A program made the translations under genes and the position numbers. 64,000 nucleotides of DNA, taken from positions 1 to 64,000 of the forward strand of contig URJB01000005.1 in assembly GCA_900548145.1 (NCBI GenBank), read 5' to 3'. This DNA is from an uncultured Eubacteriales bacterium. GTDB taxonomy: Bacteria; Bacillota; Clostridia; Christensenellales; Aristaeellaceae. Positions 41,513 to 50,792 of the stretch are shown here, one piece after another (the stretch's first letter is position 1; each line of letters begins with the position of its first letter). The notes under the pieces are model-generated. The model searched no databases and was not told the DNA's origin. It saw only the letters and a program-made list of their open reading frames with translations.

Positions 41513-43485
41513 AATGGTGGATGGATAACCGGCTACGGATGGTACAGGCCAATCTTCGAGATATCGACATCTTCATGGATGTGGACAAAGCCGTGGAAGA
41601 ATGGAAGTCCTTTTGCTGCAACACGGTGATGGTGGGGGCTTCGGGCATTACTTCGTTCTTTCCGACCGAACTGGAATGCGGCACGGAAAACCCTTTGCAG
41701 CATCGGGACCTGTTGGGAGAGATCGTAGAAAAATGCCACCGGGAAGGCATTCGTGTAATCGCCCGGTTCGATTTCAGCAAGACTCATATCCGGCACTTTC
41801 AGGCACACCCGGACTGGTATTACCGCGATGGAGAAGGAAACGCCGTTTTCTATCACGACACCGTGCAGACCTGCATCAACGGTTCCTATCAGCAGGAGTG
41901 CTCGCTGCAGCTGATTCAGGAGGTGCTGGATCGTTGCCCGGTAGACGGCATCTTTTTCAACATGTTCGGCTATACCACCCGAGATTATTCCGGCGTTTAC
42001 CACGGCATCTGCCAATGTGAAAACTGCCGCCGCCGTTTCAAGGAGGTGACGGGGCTCGTCCTTCCTAAACGGGAGGCGGCGGACGAGCCCGGCTTGGATC
42101 GTTACCGCCAGTTTCAAAGGGAAACCGTTCGGGAATTGCTGGACAAGATTCGTGCGGTAGTGGACGCCTGCGGACGAGACGTGGCGGTATGTACCTATAC
42201 GACTCATTCTGTGGACATGGTGCGCAATGAGTCCAATTCTGCTGTAGACCGTCCCCTCCCCTTCTGGCTGTACTCTGCCAGTGAAAACTGCCAGCAGATC
42301 GTAGACGGCTATCCCGATAAGATCAGCAGCAACTGTGCCATTAACGCGGTGGATATTTTCTACCGTTTTCAGGGCGTTTCTCCTTGGCTGACTCAGGCCC
42401 GTCTCTATCAGAATATTGCCTCTGGCTCCGGGCTGGACTGGTGTCTGATTGGAGTATTTGAGGATTATCCTGACCGTTTGGGCTGGAAAGCCGCCCGGGA
42501 GGTATTTCGTTTTCACGCCCTACATGAGCAATACTATGGCCATTTTTTCTCTCTGGCCCGCATGGTGCTGATCCGTCCTGACGAAGGAGAAAACAGTCAA
42601 AAGGAATATCGCGGTCTTTACAGGATTTTCAAGGAACGTCACCTTCTGTTTGACGTACTGCCGCGGGAATGTCTGGAAGCTAATCCAGAGCGGCTGAATC
42701 CATATGAGTTGGCTATCTTTCCCGGTCTGCCGCGGCTGAGTGAAAACGTGCTCCGTTATCTGGAAAATGCCTCCCTGAAATTGGCTGCGACCGACGACTT
42801 TTTGAAAAAAATGCCGGAGGGTCTGCGCTGGCTGGAAAAACTGTTTGGCGTCCAGGAACTCCTTCCTGCCCCATCGATCCGTTCCTGGTATGCGGAAACG
42901 GAACCCAAAGTCGTGTTTCCGTCCTTTGTGGAAAGAGACTGGATCTTTCTGGATCAACCATTGCATTACCTGCGTACAGCGGAGGGCAATCAGAACTGGC
43001 TGCCTCTTGTAGATCCTGCAGCCTACGGCCCGCCGGAGCGCTGTTTCGGTCATCGGAAAACGCTGTTCCCCGGCTTCACCGTGACGGCGGATGGGAAGCG
43101 TCTTTACGCTGCATTCTCCCCCGGCAGCCTGTATGAACGTTACGGCTATGAGGATCACAAACAGGTCTTTCTGGATGCCCTCTCTCCCATGCTGCCATCT
43201 CCACCTGCGGAGATTGACGCGCCAGAGTGTGTGGAAACTTTCCTTCATGCGCTGCCTGACGGCCGATGGATTCTGCAATTCATCAACCACAGCGGCTTCA
43301 ACGGCTCCACCTTCTTTGCGCCCCGAACCGTGGAAGGCATCCGTATCAAACTACCCCAGACCCCCGACCAGATTCTGGAACTTACCCCAAGTGGCGAACA
43401 AACGCATTCGTTCCAAAAAGACTGGACACTGCAGCTAAACGGACTGTACCGAACCTTTGTCCTTCGCTTTCCGGCGTCTCACTGA
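41509..43485 (+). CDS. HHGL6/GH42-like putative glycoside hydrolase, paralogue C
   Basis: This 658-residue protein is the third paralogue. It has GASGITSFFPTELE near 43, VIARFDFSKTH near 84, HPDWYYRDGEG near 101, DGIFFNMFGYTTRDY near 146 and CQCENCRRRF near 168, then a shorter central domain and a C-terminal beta domain. The middle third is the most diverged of the three. ATG 41509 overlaps the previous stop (ATGA). It ends the operon, directly before a strong terminator. No signal peptide. Confidence 0.65.
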   Translation: MKWWMDNRLRMVQANLRDIDIFMDVDKAVEEWKSFCCNTVMVGASGITSFFPTELECGTENPLQHRDLLGEIVEKCHREGIRVIARFDFSKTHIRHFQAHPDWYYRDGEGNAVFYHDTVQTCINGSYQQECSLQLIQEVLDRCPVDGIFFNMFGYTTRDYSGVYHGICQCENCRRRFKEVTGLVLPKREAADEPGLDRYRQFQRETVRELLDKIRAVVDACGRDVAVCTYTTHSVDMVRNESNSAVDRPLPFWLYSASENCQQIVDGYPDKISSNCAINAVDIFYRFQGVSPWLTQARLYQNIASGSGLDWCLIGVFEDYPDRLGWKAAREVFRFHALHEQYYGHFFSLARMVLIRPDEGENSQKEYRGLYRIFKERHLLFDVLPRECLEANPERLNPYELAIFPGLPRLSENVLRYLENASLKLAATDDFLKKMPEGLRWLEKLFGVQELLPAPSIRSWYAETEPKVVFPSFVERDWIFLDQPLHYLRTAEGNQNWLPLVDPAAYGPPERCFGHRKTLFPGFTVTADGKRLYAAFSPGSLYERYGYEDHKQVFLDALSPMLPSPPAEIDAPECVETFLHALPDGRWILQFINHSGFNGSTFFAPRTVEGIRIKLPQTPDQILELTPSGEQTHSFQKDWTLQLNGLYRTFVLRFPASH

Positions 43486-43488
43486 CCT

Positions 43489-43526
43489 TTTCCCCGCAAG
43501 CGTTTTTCCTTGCGGGGAAATCTTTT
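43489..43526 (+). terminator. Terminator of the carbohydrate operon
   Basis: TTTCCCCGCAAG pairs perfectly with CTTGCGGGGAAA and is followed by TCTTTT. It starts three bases after the stop codon of paralogue C. Confidence 0.88.
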
Positions 43527-43539
43527 CAAGGGGGAAATG

Positions 43540-43588
43540 AAAAAACGGCGGAGGTGCGCCTTGCCTACTGGCATGACGGCCTCCGCCG
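43540..43588 (-). terminator. Terminator of the M20 peptidase operon
   Basis: On the minus strand CGGCGGAGG pairs with CCTCCGCCG and six T follow. It sits tail to tail with the carbohydrate operon terminator. Confidence 0.82.
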
Positions 43589-43620
43589 CTGTTTTATTTT
43601 AGAAAATCAAATTCTACTTT

Positions 43621-45057
43621 TCAGCACCGCTTCATCACTTCGGCGAAGAAGCAGATGGTGTCCTTGAGCTGGGCCACGGGAATGCGCTCGTCGGCGTTGT
43701 GGATCAGTCCCCGCTGCTCCTTGGACATGGGCATGCCGCTGAAGCGGTACACATGCTCGCTGATGGGGCCGTAGTGGCGGCTGTCGCTGCCCGCCAGCAT
43801 CAGATAGGGCGAGACCAGCACACCGGGATAGGCGGCGCTGATGGCGCTCTTCAACCGGTTCCACGGCTCATCGCCGGTCTGGGAGACCGTGCTGGGTTCG
43901 CCGCCGGAGACGAGCTTCACCTCGACGGACGGATCGTCCACGATGGTCTTCAGCCGGGCGATGGCCGCCTCGATGGTGTCCCCGCTGATGAGCCGCAGGT
44001 TGATGCCCGCGTGAGCAGTGGAGGGCAGCACGTTAAAGGCTTTGGAGCCCTGAGCCATGGTCAGGGCACAGGTGGTGCGCACCAGCGCGTTCAGCTCGCC
44101 GCCAGACTTGCGGCACACCAGATCCAGCAGCGGCCCGAAGCACCACAGGTTGGCGAACAGCAGCTTGTAGCCAAAGCTGGATTCCCGACCCAGAATATCG
44201 AACATCTCCCGGGCGGGAGGGGTCAGGGTAAAGGGCATGGCGTGATCCTGAATGCGGCTCAGCGCCCGGCCCAGAATGCCCAGCGCCTGACGGCTGGCCG
44301 GAGCGCTGGCATGACCGCCCTTGCCGGACGCGGTCATGTCCACGCTGACGGTCCCCTTTTCCGCCGTTCCGATCAGCGCCGCGCTCTTGCTGACGCCGGG
44401 GAATACCCCATCCACGATGGCGCCGCCCTCGTCCAGCACAAACTCCGGGTGAATGCCGCGCTTTTTCAGTTCTTCCACAATGGCAGGCGCGTCGCCGCCG
44501 AAAATTTCTTCATCGCCGCCAAAGGCGAAATACACGTCGTTTTCCGGCACGAAGCCCTGCCCAATCAGCATTTCAGCGGCTTCCATCACGCCGTGCAGGG
44601 TTCCCTTGGTGTCCAGCGTGCCACGGCCCCAAAGCTCCCCGTCCTTCACCACCGCGCCGAAGGGCGGCTCCTGCCATTCGTTTTCGTTCACCGGCACCAC
44701 GTCATAGTGCGCCATCAGTACGGAAGGCTTCGCACTGCTCTTGCCCTTCCAGTGGTACAGCATTCCCCGCCGGCCCAGTATTTCCCGGGGGCAGGTCTTT
44801 GTCACCGCCGGATAGGCTTCGGCCAGCAGTTTCTGAAAATCAGCAAACGTCTGCGGGTCTTCCAGCCTTTCATCCGGGTAGCTGACCGTTTTCAGCCGAA
44901 TCATATCCTGAAAGCGTTCCAACGCCCGCTTTTCATCTACCGGGAAATTCTCCGCTTCCGTCTTTTCCATGGGATAGGGCTTGAATTGCAGGGCCCGAAC
45001 CACGATCACTGCCAGCCAGAGCACCAGCAGCCCCAGAAGGAGCCATACCAGTGTCAT
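43621..45057 (-). CDS. Membrane-anchored M20 peptidase (PM20D1/CPS1-like)
   Basis: This 478-residue zinc enzyme has an N-terminal membrane anchor (about 3-23) and the M20 catalytic order: His/Asp in MAHYDVVPVNE near 115, Asp in WGRGTLDTKG near 143, Glu pair in GGDEEIFGGD near 177, then the dimerisation region and late ligands in GSDSRHYGPISEH near 422 and HNADERI near 452. The layout matches vacuolar CPS1 and PM20D1, which cleave or form N-acyl amino acids and short peptides. Its start overlaps the upstream membrane gene (ATGA), so the two likely work together. Confidence 0.86.
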   Translation of the reverse strand: MTLVWLLLGLLVLWLAVIVVRALQFKPYPMEKTEAENFPVDEKRALERFQDMIRLKTVSYPDERLEDPQTFADFQKLLAEAYPAVTKTCPREILGRRGMLYHWKGKSSAKPSVLMAHYDVVPVNENEWQEPPFGAVVKDGELWGRGTLDTKGTLHGVMEAAEMLIGQGFVPENDVYFAFGGDEEIFGGDAPAIVEELKKRGIHPEFVLDEGGAIVDGVFPGVSKSAALIGTAEKGTVSVDMTASGKGGHASAPASRQALGILGRALSRIQDHAMPFTLTPPAREMFDILGRESSFGYKLLFANLWCFGPLLDLVCRKSGGELNALVRTTCALTMAQGSKAFNVLPSTAHAGINLRLISGDTIEAAIARLKTIVDDPSVEVKLVSGGEPSTVSQTGDEPWNRLKSAISAAYPGVLVSPYLMLAGSDSRHYGPISEHVYRFSGMPMSKEQRGLIHNADERIPVAQLKDTICFFAEVMKRC

Positions 45058-45746
45058 TTGTTTCCACTCTCCTTTTCCGTTCCGATCATGCCTTTCCGAT
45101 ACAGAAGCCGCGCCGCGCCGATGGCGATCAGCGCGCCCACGGGCACCAGTACGCTGACGCTGCTGCTCAGGCTGGGCACCAGCAGGAACAGCACCACCAT
45201 GAACAGCATGGGAGCCGCCGCGATCTTCGGGTTCTTGGATACGAACACCACGCCCAGCGCGCCGAACAGGGACGGCAAAATGTTGTCAAAGGCGGGCTTC
45301 AGCACCGGGGATTCCAGCACCGGCTCCAGCAGCCGCAGACCGAACACGCCGATGGCGATCACCACCACCGTCACAATAGAGCTGGACGCAATGGCGATGG
45401 TAGAGATCACCTCGCCCTCCTCCGTCCCGGCCTTGACCTTGGCCGCCTGCATGGCGTTCAGGGCACAGGGCACTTTCAGGTTGGTCAGGTTGCCCGTCAC
45501 GAAGCCCAGATAGGTTCCGCCGGTGCCCAGCATGGGCACGTAGGTCAGCACCTCGATAATGCCCACCAGCCAGTACATGGGCGCTACGCCCAGCAGGGCC
45601 TTCAGCACCGCCGTCAGCGGCGGCCACGCATTGTAATACACGCAGATGGCCAGTGGAACGGCCAGCATCATCATAAGAAGCAGCGCCGTCCAGACGCGCC
45701 CGTAGGTATATTGTTTCTCTTCATAGGGAGACAGCTGCTTGTCCAT
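45054..45746 (-). CDS. Polytopic membrane protein, partner of DUF5058 protein
   Basis: This 230-residue protein has about six membrane helices, with a conserved-looking GTGGTYLGFVTGNLTNLKVP loop near 74-93 and a NAMQAAKVKAGTEEGEVIS cytoplasmic stretch after it. I do not recognise a named transporter family. It lies between the DUF5058-like gene (16 bases upstream) and the M20 peptidase (4-base overlap). A two-subunit permease that imports the peptidase's substrate or exports its product is the simplest reading. Confidence 0.62.
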   Translation of the reverse strand: MDKQLSPYEEKQYTYGRVWTALLLMMMLAVPLAICVYYNAWPPLTAVLKALLGVAPMYWLVGIIEVLTYVPMLGTGGTYLGFVTGNLTNLKVPCALNAMQAAKVKAGTEEGEVISTIAIASSSIVTVVVIAIGVFGLRLLEPVLESPVLKPAFDNILPSLFGALGVVFVSKNPKIAAAPMLFMVVLFLLVPSLSSSVSVLVPVGALIAIGAARLLYRKGMIGTEKESGNK

Positions 45747-45762
45747 TCTCTTTCCCTCCCTC

Positions 45763-46485
45763 TTAAGCCATCAGCGCCGTAATGGGAATGCTCAGCGCCA
45801 TCGCGCCCAACATGCACAGGGGCAGGGCGTACTGCTCCAGCCACGTCCATTTCAGCACCCGGATCAGAATGCCGCACACGCCCATCAGCAGCGCCGAGAC
45901 CAGCGCCACCACGATGGGGATAAAGCCCGGCACGCCGTCCCGCACATTGGCGAACAGAAGCCCCAGAAACGCGGAGATCATCCCCAGAAACAGCGCGTCC
46001 ATCAAGATCCCGCGCCACTTTTCATCCTTGCCGCCCAGGCTGTTCATGCCCTTCTGCAGCTTTTTCAGTCCGAACAGGATCAGGACGATGCCCGCAATAA
46101 TGCCCAGCGTCATCGTCCACGCGATCACTGCGAAGGTCTGGGCGCTGGTAATGGTTTCCGTCACCCCGGCACCGACGGCGTTGGCGGCGATGGTGGCTGC
46201 GGGCAGTTCGTAGGTCACAGCGCCCAGAATACTCAGCCGCAGCCACGGGAAGGGCAGGCCGAGAAAACGATTCAGCGTCAGTACGCCGATCAGGATGGAC
46301 ACGGCCGGTGCCAGCGAGAACAATCCGCTGGACAGGATCGTCTTGCGAATAGTCCCCTTGGACAGTTTCAGCTCCCGGGCGCGCCGCACGGCCTTCACTA
46401 GAAAGAAGACCGATTCCGCCAGCACCGCAGCGATCACGATGCCGGACAGCCAGAACAGAAACGGGTCATTAACGGAGAACGGCAT
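45763..46485 (-). CDS. DUF5058-like polytopic membrane protein
   Basis: This 240-residue protein has six or seven membrane helices and the motif AVTYELPAATIAANAVGAGVTE near 88-109, resembling proteins annotated DUF5058. It is the first gene of the M20 peptidase operon and has its own promoter at 46529-46557. The leader carries GGGAGG before the ATG. Function is unknown; the constant company of a peptidase suggests transport of acyl-amino acids or dipeptides. Confidence 0.65.
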   Translation of the reverse strand: MPFSVNDPFLFWLSGIVIAAVLAESVFFLVKAVRRARELKLSKGTIRKTILSSGLFSLAPAVSILIGVLTLNRFLGLPFPWLRLSILGAVTYELPAATIAANAVGAGVTETITSAQTFAVIAWTMTLGIIAGIVLILFGLKKLQKGMNSLGGKDEKWRGILMDALFLGMISAFLGLLFANVRDGVPGFIPIVVALVSALLMGVCGILIRVLKWTWLEQYALPLCMLGAMALSIPITALMA

Positions 46486-46528
46486 ATTCTCCCACCTCCC
46501 AGGATAAGTTCAGGATCAATACTTCCGC

Positions 46529-46557
46529 ATTGTAGCATTCCTGCAAATCCGCGTCAA
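46529..46557 (-). promoter_or_regulatory. Sigma-A promoter of the M20 peptidase operon
   Basis: On the minus strand TTGACG (46557-46552), 17 bases and TACAAT (46534-46529) lie 43 bases before the DUF5058-like start. Confidence 0.75.
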
Positions 46558-46566
46558 TGGCGGGTT

Positions 46567-47289
46567 TCAGCGTTCAATGGTGTCGTCCTCGAAGCATTCC
46601 CGCATCAGCCCGGAGCGGCCCATCACTCTCCCCTGTCCTTCCAGGTGGGACGCGTCGCCCAGCCCGCAGCAGCGGAAGATGATCTTTCCCTTGGTCCTTT
46701 CCTCCGTTACCAGCGTCGTCACCGAAGCGGTGGGCATAAAGAACGCCTGCCACAGCACCGCCGGAGAGATCATCATCAGATGGGACAGAATCGCCATGCT
46801 GATGCCGAAATGGCAGAACAGGGCGATGGTTTTGTGATTGTTTTCGCCTGTATACAGGTTTCCCTGACGAATCAGCCCGTAGCGGGCCAACAGCTCGTCC
46901 ACCCCGACGGCAGTCTCGTCGTAGACCTCCGCCACATCGCCGGTGCGAAGGAGCCCATCCTCCCGCCACTGGGTGGGATGCAGCAGCTTCTCCTGCGCCG
47001 TCCAGTACTGGGGCATCAGGTTCCACGGACAGCGGCGCTTGCCGGTGTACGGCTCGTCGAACCCGCCCCAGAACTCCCTCAACCACGGCAGTGTCTCTCC
47101 GGTGCGCCCCAGCGCTTTCAGCGTGACGCCGGCGGTGTCCTGCGCCCGTCCCAGCGGCGAAAGATAAAAGTCGTCAATAGCGGCCGACTGCAGCCGCCGG
47201 GCCAGCAGTTCCGCCTCCACCCAGCCCTGCTCCGTCAGCGTGTCGTGCTTATAATCGGGGTCTCCGTGCCGGATCAGCAAAATTTTCAT
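46567..47289 (-). CDS. Histidine phosphatase family protein
   Basis: This 240-residue protein belongs to the phosphoglycerate mutase-like histidine phosphatases. The catalytic RHG lies at residues 7-9 (LLIRHGDPD), a second Arg in YLSPLGRAQDT near 60, and the late His in LFCHFGISMA near 160. The expected active-site Glu is probably in the LREFWGGF region near 85. It is monocistronic, between a fucosidase and the M20 operon. The substrate cannot be inferred. Confidence 0.8.
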   Translation of the reverse strand: MKILLIRHGDPDYKHDTLTEQGWVEAELLARRLQSAAIDDFYLSPLGRAQDTAGVTLKALGRTGETLPWLREFWGGFDEPYTGKRRCPWNLMPQYWTAQEKLLHPTQWREDGLLRTGDVAEVYDETAVGVDELLARYGLIRQGNLYTGENNHKTIALFCHFGISMAILSHLMMISPAVLWQAFFMPTASVTTLVTEERTKGKIIFRCCGLGDASHLEGQGRVMGRSGLMRECFEDDTIER

Positions 47290-47370
47290 TGTTCTTTCCC
47301 CTTTCCGCTACCTTGCATTTTTACCATTATATCACATTTTTCCCGCGCCACCAACTTTTTTCGCCCATGG

Positions 47371-47408
47371 AAAAACCCTCCTGCGAACTTTTCCATCCGC
47401 AGGAGGGT
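47371..47408 (-). terminator. Terminator after fucosidase gene
   Basis: ACCCTCCTGCG pairs perfectly with CGCAGGAGGGT on the minus strand and is followed by TTTT. It lies 23 bases after the fucosidase stop. Confidence 0.88.
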
Positions 47409-47430
47409 CTCTTTCCTGATTTCTTTTCCG

Positions 47431-48768
47431 TCAGGCGTCGATGGAATCGTGGAACTGCATCGGCACCTTCCGTCCATACACCCGCATGGAGCGCATGGCC
47501 ATGCCCGGCAGGCTCTTCAGGATGCGCACCCGGAAGGCGTAGCCCCGCATCTTGCCCAGCGGGATGATCCGCTTGTGGCCGATGCTCTGTCCCTGAGCCA
47601 GCGGCACCCAGCGATCCAGTCCGTCCTTGGTGCACCAGTAGGCGGGCCAGCGGGTTTCCACCACCCACTCCAGCACGTGCTGGCCTTCGGTCTGGTCCTC
47701 CATCAGCTCGATATATTCCGCGTCCACCGGGCCGTCGAACCAGACCTCCATCCGTTCGCCGTCCAGCAGCGTTTCCGTCATGCCCGCGTGAACGCCCAGC
47801 TCCCGGTTCACCAGCTCGCCCAGGCTGCGGAAGGAGTCCACCTGATCCTCACTGATCAGGCCGTCCGTGTCCGGGACGCAGCCGATAAGCAGGTTGGCGT
47901 TCCGGCCCACGCTGGTCAGGTACCGCTGGAACAGATATTCGCCGCTGTAGGTTTTGTCCGCGTCCATGGCATGATACATCCAGCCGCCCTTATAGGCGTA
48001 CATCACGTCCCGCACCGGCATATCCACCTCCACGGGGGCCCAGACCGGATCCATGGGGTCGCCGGGAGAGTCGGGGGTCACGTTGTCCCGCTCCGGCTCC
48101 GTCTGATAGTGGGCGCAGGACCAGCACTCCGGCACGGCCACGCCCTGTTCGCTGCCGCTCCACCGCAGCACGTTCGTGATGCCCGGGCAGCCGCCGAAGC
48201 AGATCAGGTTGGGGGCGATTCGCTTCAGCAGGCCGGGAATATCCGGGCCGCCCTTTTCGGGCCGGAGAATGCCGCCGTCAAACCAGATCTCAAACAGGGG
48301 GCCGTAGCCCGTGATCAGCTCCTCCAGCTGCCGCAGCAGCAGGTCGTTCAGTTTTTCCCGATCCAGCGTCCCGTCCTCCCGGGTGCAAAGGTCGCTCAGA
48401 TAGCGTCCGCCCAGACTGTAATACAGGCCCGGCTTGATGCCGTACTTATGGCAGGACTGCACAAATTCCCCCACTACGTCCCGGGGAACGGCGGAATTGC
48501 CCACATGATAATCATGCACCTTGGTGGGCCAGAGGCAGAAGCCCGTTCCGTGCTTGGCCGTCAGCAGAGCGTACCGCGCCCCTGCGGCTTTGGCCGTGCG
48601 CAGCCATTGATCCGTGTCCAGCTTTTTGGGATTCCAGCACTGGATATCCGGGATGGGGTCGCCGAATTTCCATTCCGGTGCAAAGACCTCCATATCAAAA
48701 TGGAAAAAGACCCCCAGTTCGCTCTCGTGCCATTCCAGCATTTCCGCCGTCGGTTTTGCCAGCGTCAT
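47431..48768 (-). CDS. GH29 alpha-L-fucosidase
   Basis: This 445-residue enzyme has no signal peptide, so it is probably cytosolic and acts on imported fucosides. The GH29 pattern is clear: FHFDMEVF near 22-29, LLTAKHGTGFCLWP near 68-81, YYSLGGRYLSD near 116 and the nucleophile Asp164 in FEIWFDGG. The general acid varies in the family and is not assigned. A C-terminal beta domain follows residue 345. AGGAGG lies nine bases before ATG 48768. No fucose-specific transporter or fucose isomerase lies next to it. Confidence 0.9.
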   Translation of the reverse strand: MTLAKPTAEMLEWHESELGVFFHFDMEVFAPEWKFGDPIPDIQCWNPKKLDTDQWLRTAKAAGARYALLTAKHGTGFCLWPTKVHDYHVGNSAVPRDVVGEFVQSCHKYGIKPGLYYSLGGRYLSDLCTREDGTLDREKLNDLLLRQLEELITGYGPLFEIWFDGGILRPEKGGPDIPGLLKRIAPNLICFGGCPGITNVLRWSGSEQGVAVPECWSCAHYQTEPERDNVTPDSPGDPMDPVWAPVEVDMPVRDVMYAYKGGWMYHAMDADKTYSGEYLFQRYLTSVGRNANLLIGCVPDTDGLISEDQVDSFRSLGELVNRELGVHAGMTETLLDGERMEVWFDGPVDAEYIELMEDQTEGQHVLEWVVETRWPAYWCTKDGLDRWVPLAQGQSIGHKRIIPLGKMRGYAFRVRILKSLPGMAMRSMRVYGRKVPMQFHDSIDA

Positions 48769-48815
48769 CGTGTTTGTCCTCCTGTTTGCATTGGGATTCA
48801 GCTTCTCTTCTTCTA

Positions 48816-48855
48816 AAAATAGAAAGAAGCCCAGCCGAAAAAGTTCCGGCTAGGC
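48816..48855 (-). terminator. Terminator of the pot operon
   Basis: GCCTAGCCG pairs with CGGCTGGGC (one T-G pair) on the minus strand, followed by TTCTTTCTATTTTT. It starts 15 bases after the potD stop. Confidence 0.8.
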
Positions 48856-48870
48856 ATTCGATACGGATCG

Positions 48871-49920
48871 TCAATTTCCCTGTTTGGTGTTCAGCACTTC
48901 CTGCCAGAGAGTGTTGTACACCGTCAGCCAGGTCGCGTCCAGATCGTTGAAATATTCGCAGTTGGCTACAGTCTCGTCGGAGGGGTTCATGACGGGATTG
49001 GAAGCGTAGTCCTCGCCCATCAGCTCGATGGCCGCGTCGTTGGGGCAGCAGTAGCCGATGGCTTCGCAGTTGCGCACGGCCACTTCAGGGCTGCACAGAT
49101 AGTTGATGAACTTTTCGGCGTTCTCCTTGTTCTTGGCCGCCGCAGGGATCACTGCGCAGTCCACCCACACGTTGCTGCCCTCGTCCGGCACGGAGTAGGC
49201 CAGCTTGTCGTTGAGCTCGATGGCGTATTCCGCATCGCCGGAGTAGACCACCGCCAGCGCAGCCTCCCCGGCCACCATCTTATCCTTGAACTCGTCCAGA
49301 CCGTAGGCCTTCACCATGCCGGACTGCTTCTGCTGGATCAGCAGGTCGGCGGCGGCGCGCAGCTGGGTGTAGTCGGCGGAGTTCATGCTGTAGCCCTGCA
49401 GCTTCAGCGCAAGGCCCATGGCGTCGCGGATGCTGTTCATCATCAGCACCTGTCCCTTGTACTTCTCGTTCCAGAGCACGTTCCAGGTCTTTACGTCCTC
49501 CGCGTCCACCATCTCGGTGTTGTACAGGATGCCGAGGGTGCCCCACTGATAGGGCACGGAATGGGCGTTGCCCTCGTCGTAGCTGGGGTTTTTCAGGCTT
49601 TCCTTGATGTTCTGGAAATTGGGAATGTTGTCATAGTTGATCTCGGCCAAAAGGCCCTTGTTGGCCAGACGCTCCACGCAGTATTCGGACGGGAACACCA
49701 CGTCGAAAGCGCCAGGATTGGCTTCCACCTGCACCAGCATGTCCTCGTTGGTGGTAAAGCGCATGTAGTTGACGTGAATGCCGGTTTCGGCTTCGAAGTC
49801 CTGCAGCACGGACTCGTCGATATAGTCTTCCCAGTTGAACACGTTCACCACTTCCTGCGCCAGAGCACAGGCGGGAAGCAGCAGGGCGATACAGAGCAGA
49901 AAGGCAACCATTTTTTTCAT
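48871..49920 (-). CDS. potD: Spermidine/putrescine-binding protein PotD
   Basis: This 349-residue exported binding protein starts with a signal sequence that holds a possible lipobox (LLPAC, Cys near 17), although cleavage at ALAQE is an alternative. Family features are VFNWEDYIDESVLQDFEAETG at 26-46, FDVVFPSEYCVERL near 72-85, PYQWGTLGILYN near 122 and the polyamine-site region AALAVVYSGDAEYA. AGGAGG precedes ATG 49920. It is the last gene of the potABCD operon. Confidence 0.93.
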   Translation of the reverse strand: MKKMVAFLLCIALLLPACALAQEVVNVFNWEDYIDESVLQDFEAETGIHVNYMRFTTNEDMLVQVEANPGAFDVVFPSEYCVERLANKGLLAEINYDNIPNFQNIKESLKNPSYDEGNAHSVPYQWGTLGILYNTEMVDAEDVKTWNVLWNEKYKGQVLMMNSIRDAMGLALKLQGYSMNSADYTQLRAAADLLIQQKQSGMVKAYGLDEFKDKMVAGEAALAVVYSGDAEYAIELNDKLAYSVPDEGSNVWVDCAVIPAAAKNKENAEKFINYLCSPEVAVRNCEAIGYCCPNDAAIELMGEDYASNPVMNPSDETVANCEYFNDLDATWLTVYNTLWQEVLNTKQGN

Positions 49921-50021
49921 GTGGGATTCCTCCTATCATATTTTTTGACAGGGCAATCTCTGTCTAAGGAAAAGCCGTCCGGCCCTTCCTAAGCCATTGG
50001 GCGCGCCGCGCCCGGGGAGTT

Positions 50022-50792
50022 TTATGCCTTGGTCTCAGCGGTCCTGCGGTTGACGATCAACAGCAGAATCAGCAAAACCACGAACATCAGGGAGGAAAGG
50101 GCATAGTACACGGGGCTGATGCCCAGCTTGGTGGCCGAATAGATCAGCGTAGACAGATTCTGCACCAGCGGGCTGGTGGTGAAATAGCTGATGGTGAAAT
50201 CGTCCAGCGACAGGGTGAAGGCCAGCAGCGCGCCGGTGACGATGCCCTGACGGCACTCGGGCACGATGACGTGGGTCAGCGCGTAGCCGGGCGTAGCGCC
50301 CAGATCCAGCGCCGCCTCGTAGGTGTGCTTGTTCATCTGCTTAAGCTTCGGCATGACGGACAGCACCACATAGGGCACGTCGAAGGTGATATGGGCCAGC
50401 ACCATGGTGATGTAGCCCCGGTCCACCTTGGCAAAGATGAACAGCAGCATCAGTGAGATACCGGTCACGATGTCCGGCATGGTGTTGGGCAAATTGGTGA
50501 TGGTCATCATGATGGCCTGAGGCCGCTTCTTCATGCTGTAGATGCCGATGGCGGCCAGTGTGCCCAGCACCGTGGCGATCACCGTGGCGATCACCGCGAT
50601 AGACACCGTCACCCACAGGGCGTTCATAATGGAGGCATTCTGGAACAGCTCGCCGTACCAGCGGAAGGAAAAGCCCTCCCACTTGGCCCGGCTCTTGCCC
50701 GCGTTGAAGGACTGGCAGATCAGCACCACGATGGGCACGTACAGGAACACCAGAATGATCCCCAGGTAAAACTTCTTGAAAAAGTTCTTCAT
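50022..50792 (-). CDS. potC: Spermidine/putrescine ABC permease PotC
   Basis: This 256-residue inner-membrane protein has six predicted helices and the ATPase-coupling motif EAALDLGATPGYALTHVIVPE near 158-178. The TLSLDDFTISYFTTS stretch near 192-206 is a PotC hallmark. Its ATG overlaps the potB stop (ATGA at 50789-50792) and follows GGAGG. Confidence 0.93.
   Translation of the reverse strand: MKNFFKKFYLGIILVFLYVPIVVLICQSFNAGKSRAKWEGFSFRWYGELFQNASIMNALWVTVSIAVIATVIATVLGTLAAIGIYSMKKRPQAIMMTITNLPNTMPDIVTGISLMLLFIFAKVDRGYITMVLAHITFDVPYVVLSVMPKLKQMNKHTYEAALDLGATPGYALTHVIVPECRQGIVTGALLAFTLSLDDFTISYFTTSPLVQNLSTLIYSATKLGISPVYYALSSLMFVVLLILLLIVNRRTAETKA

Noticed and set aside
46645..48816. Plus-strand open frame of 723 codons
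   Set aside because: It is antisense to the histidine phosphatase and GH29 genes and crosses their terminator.
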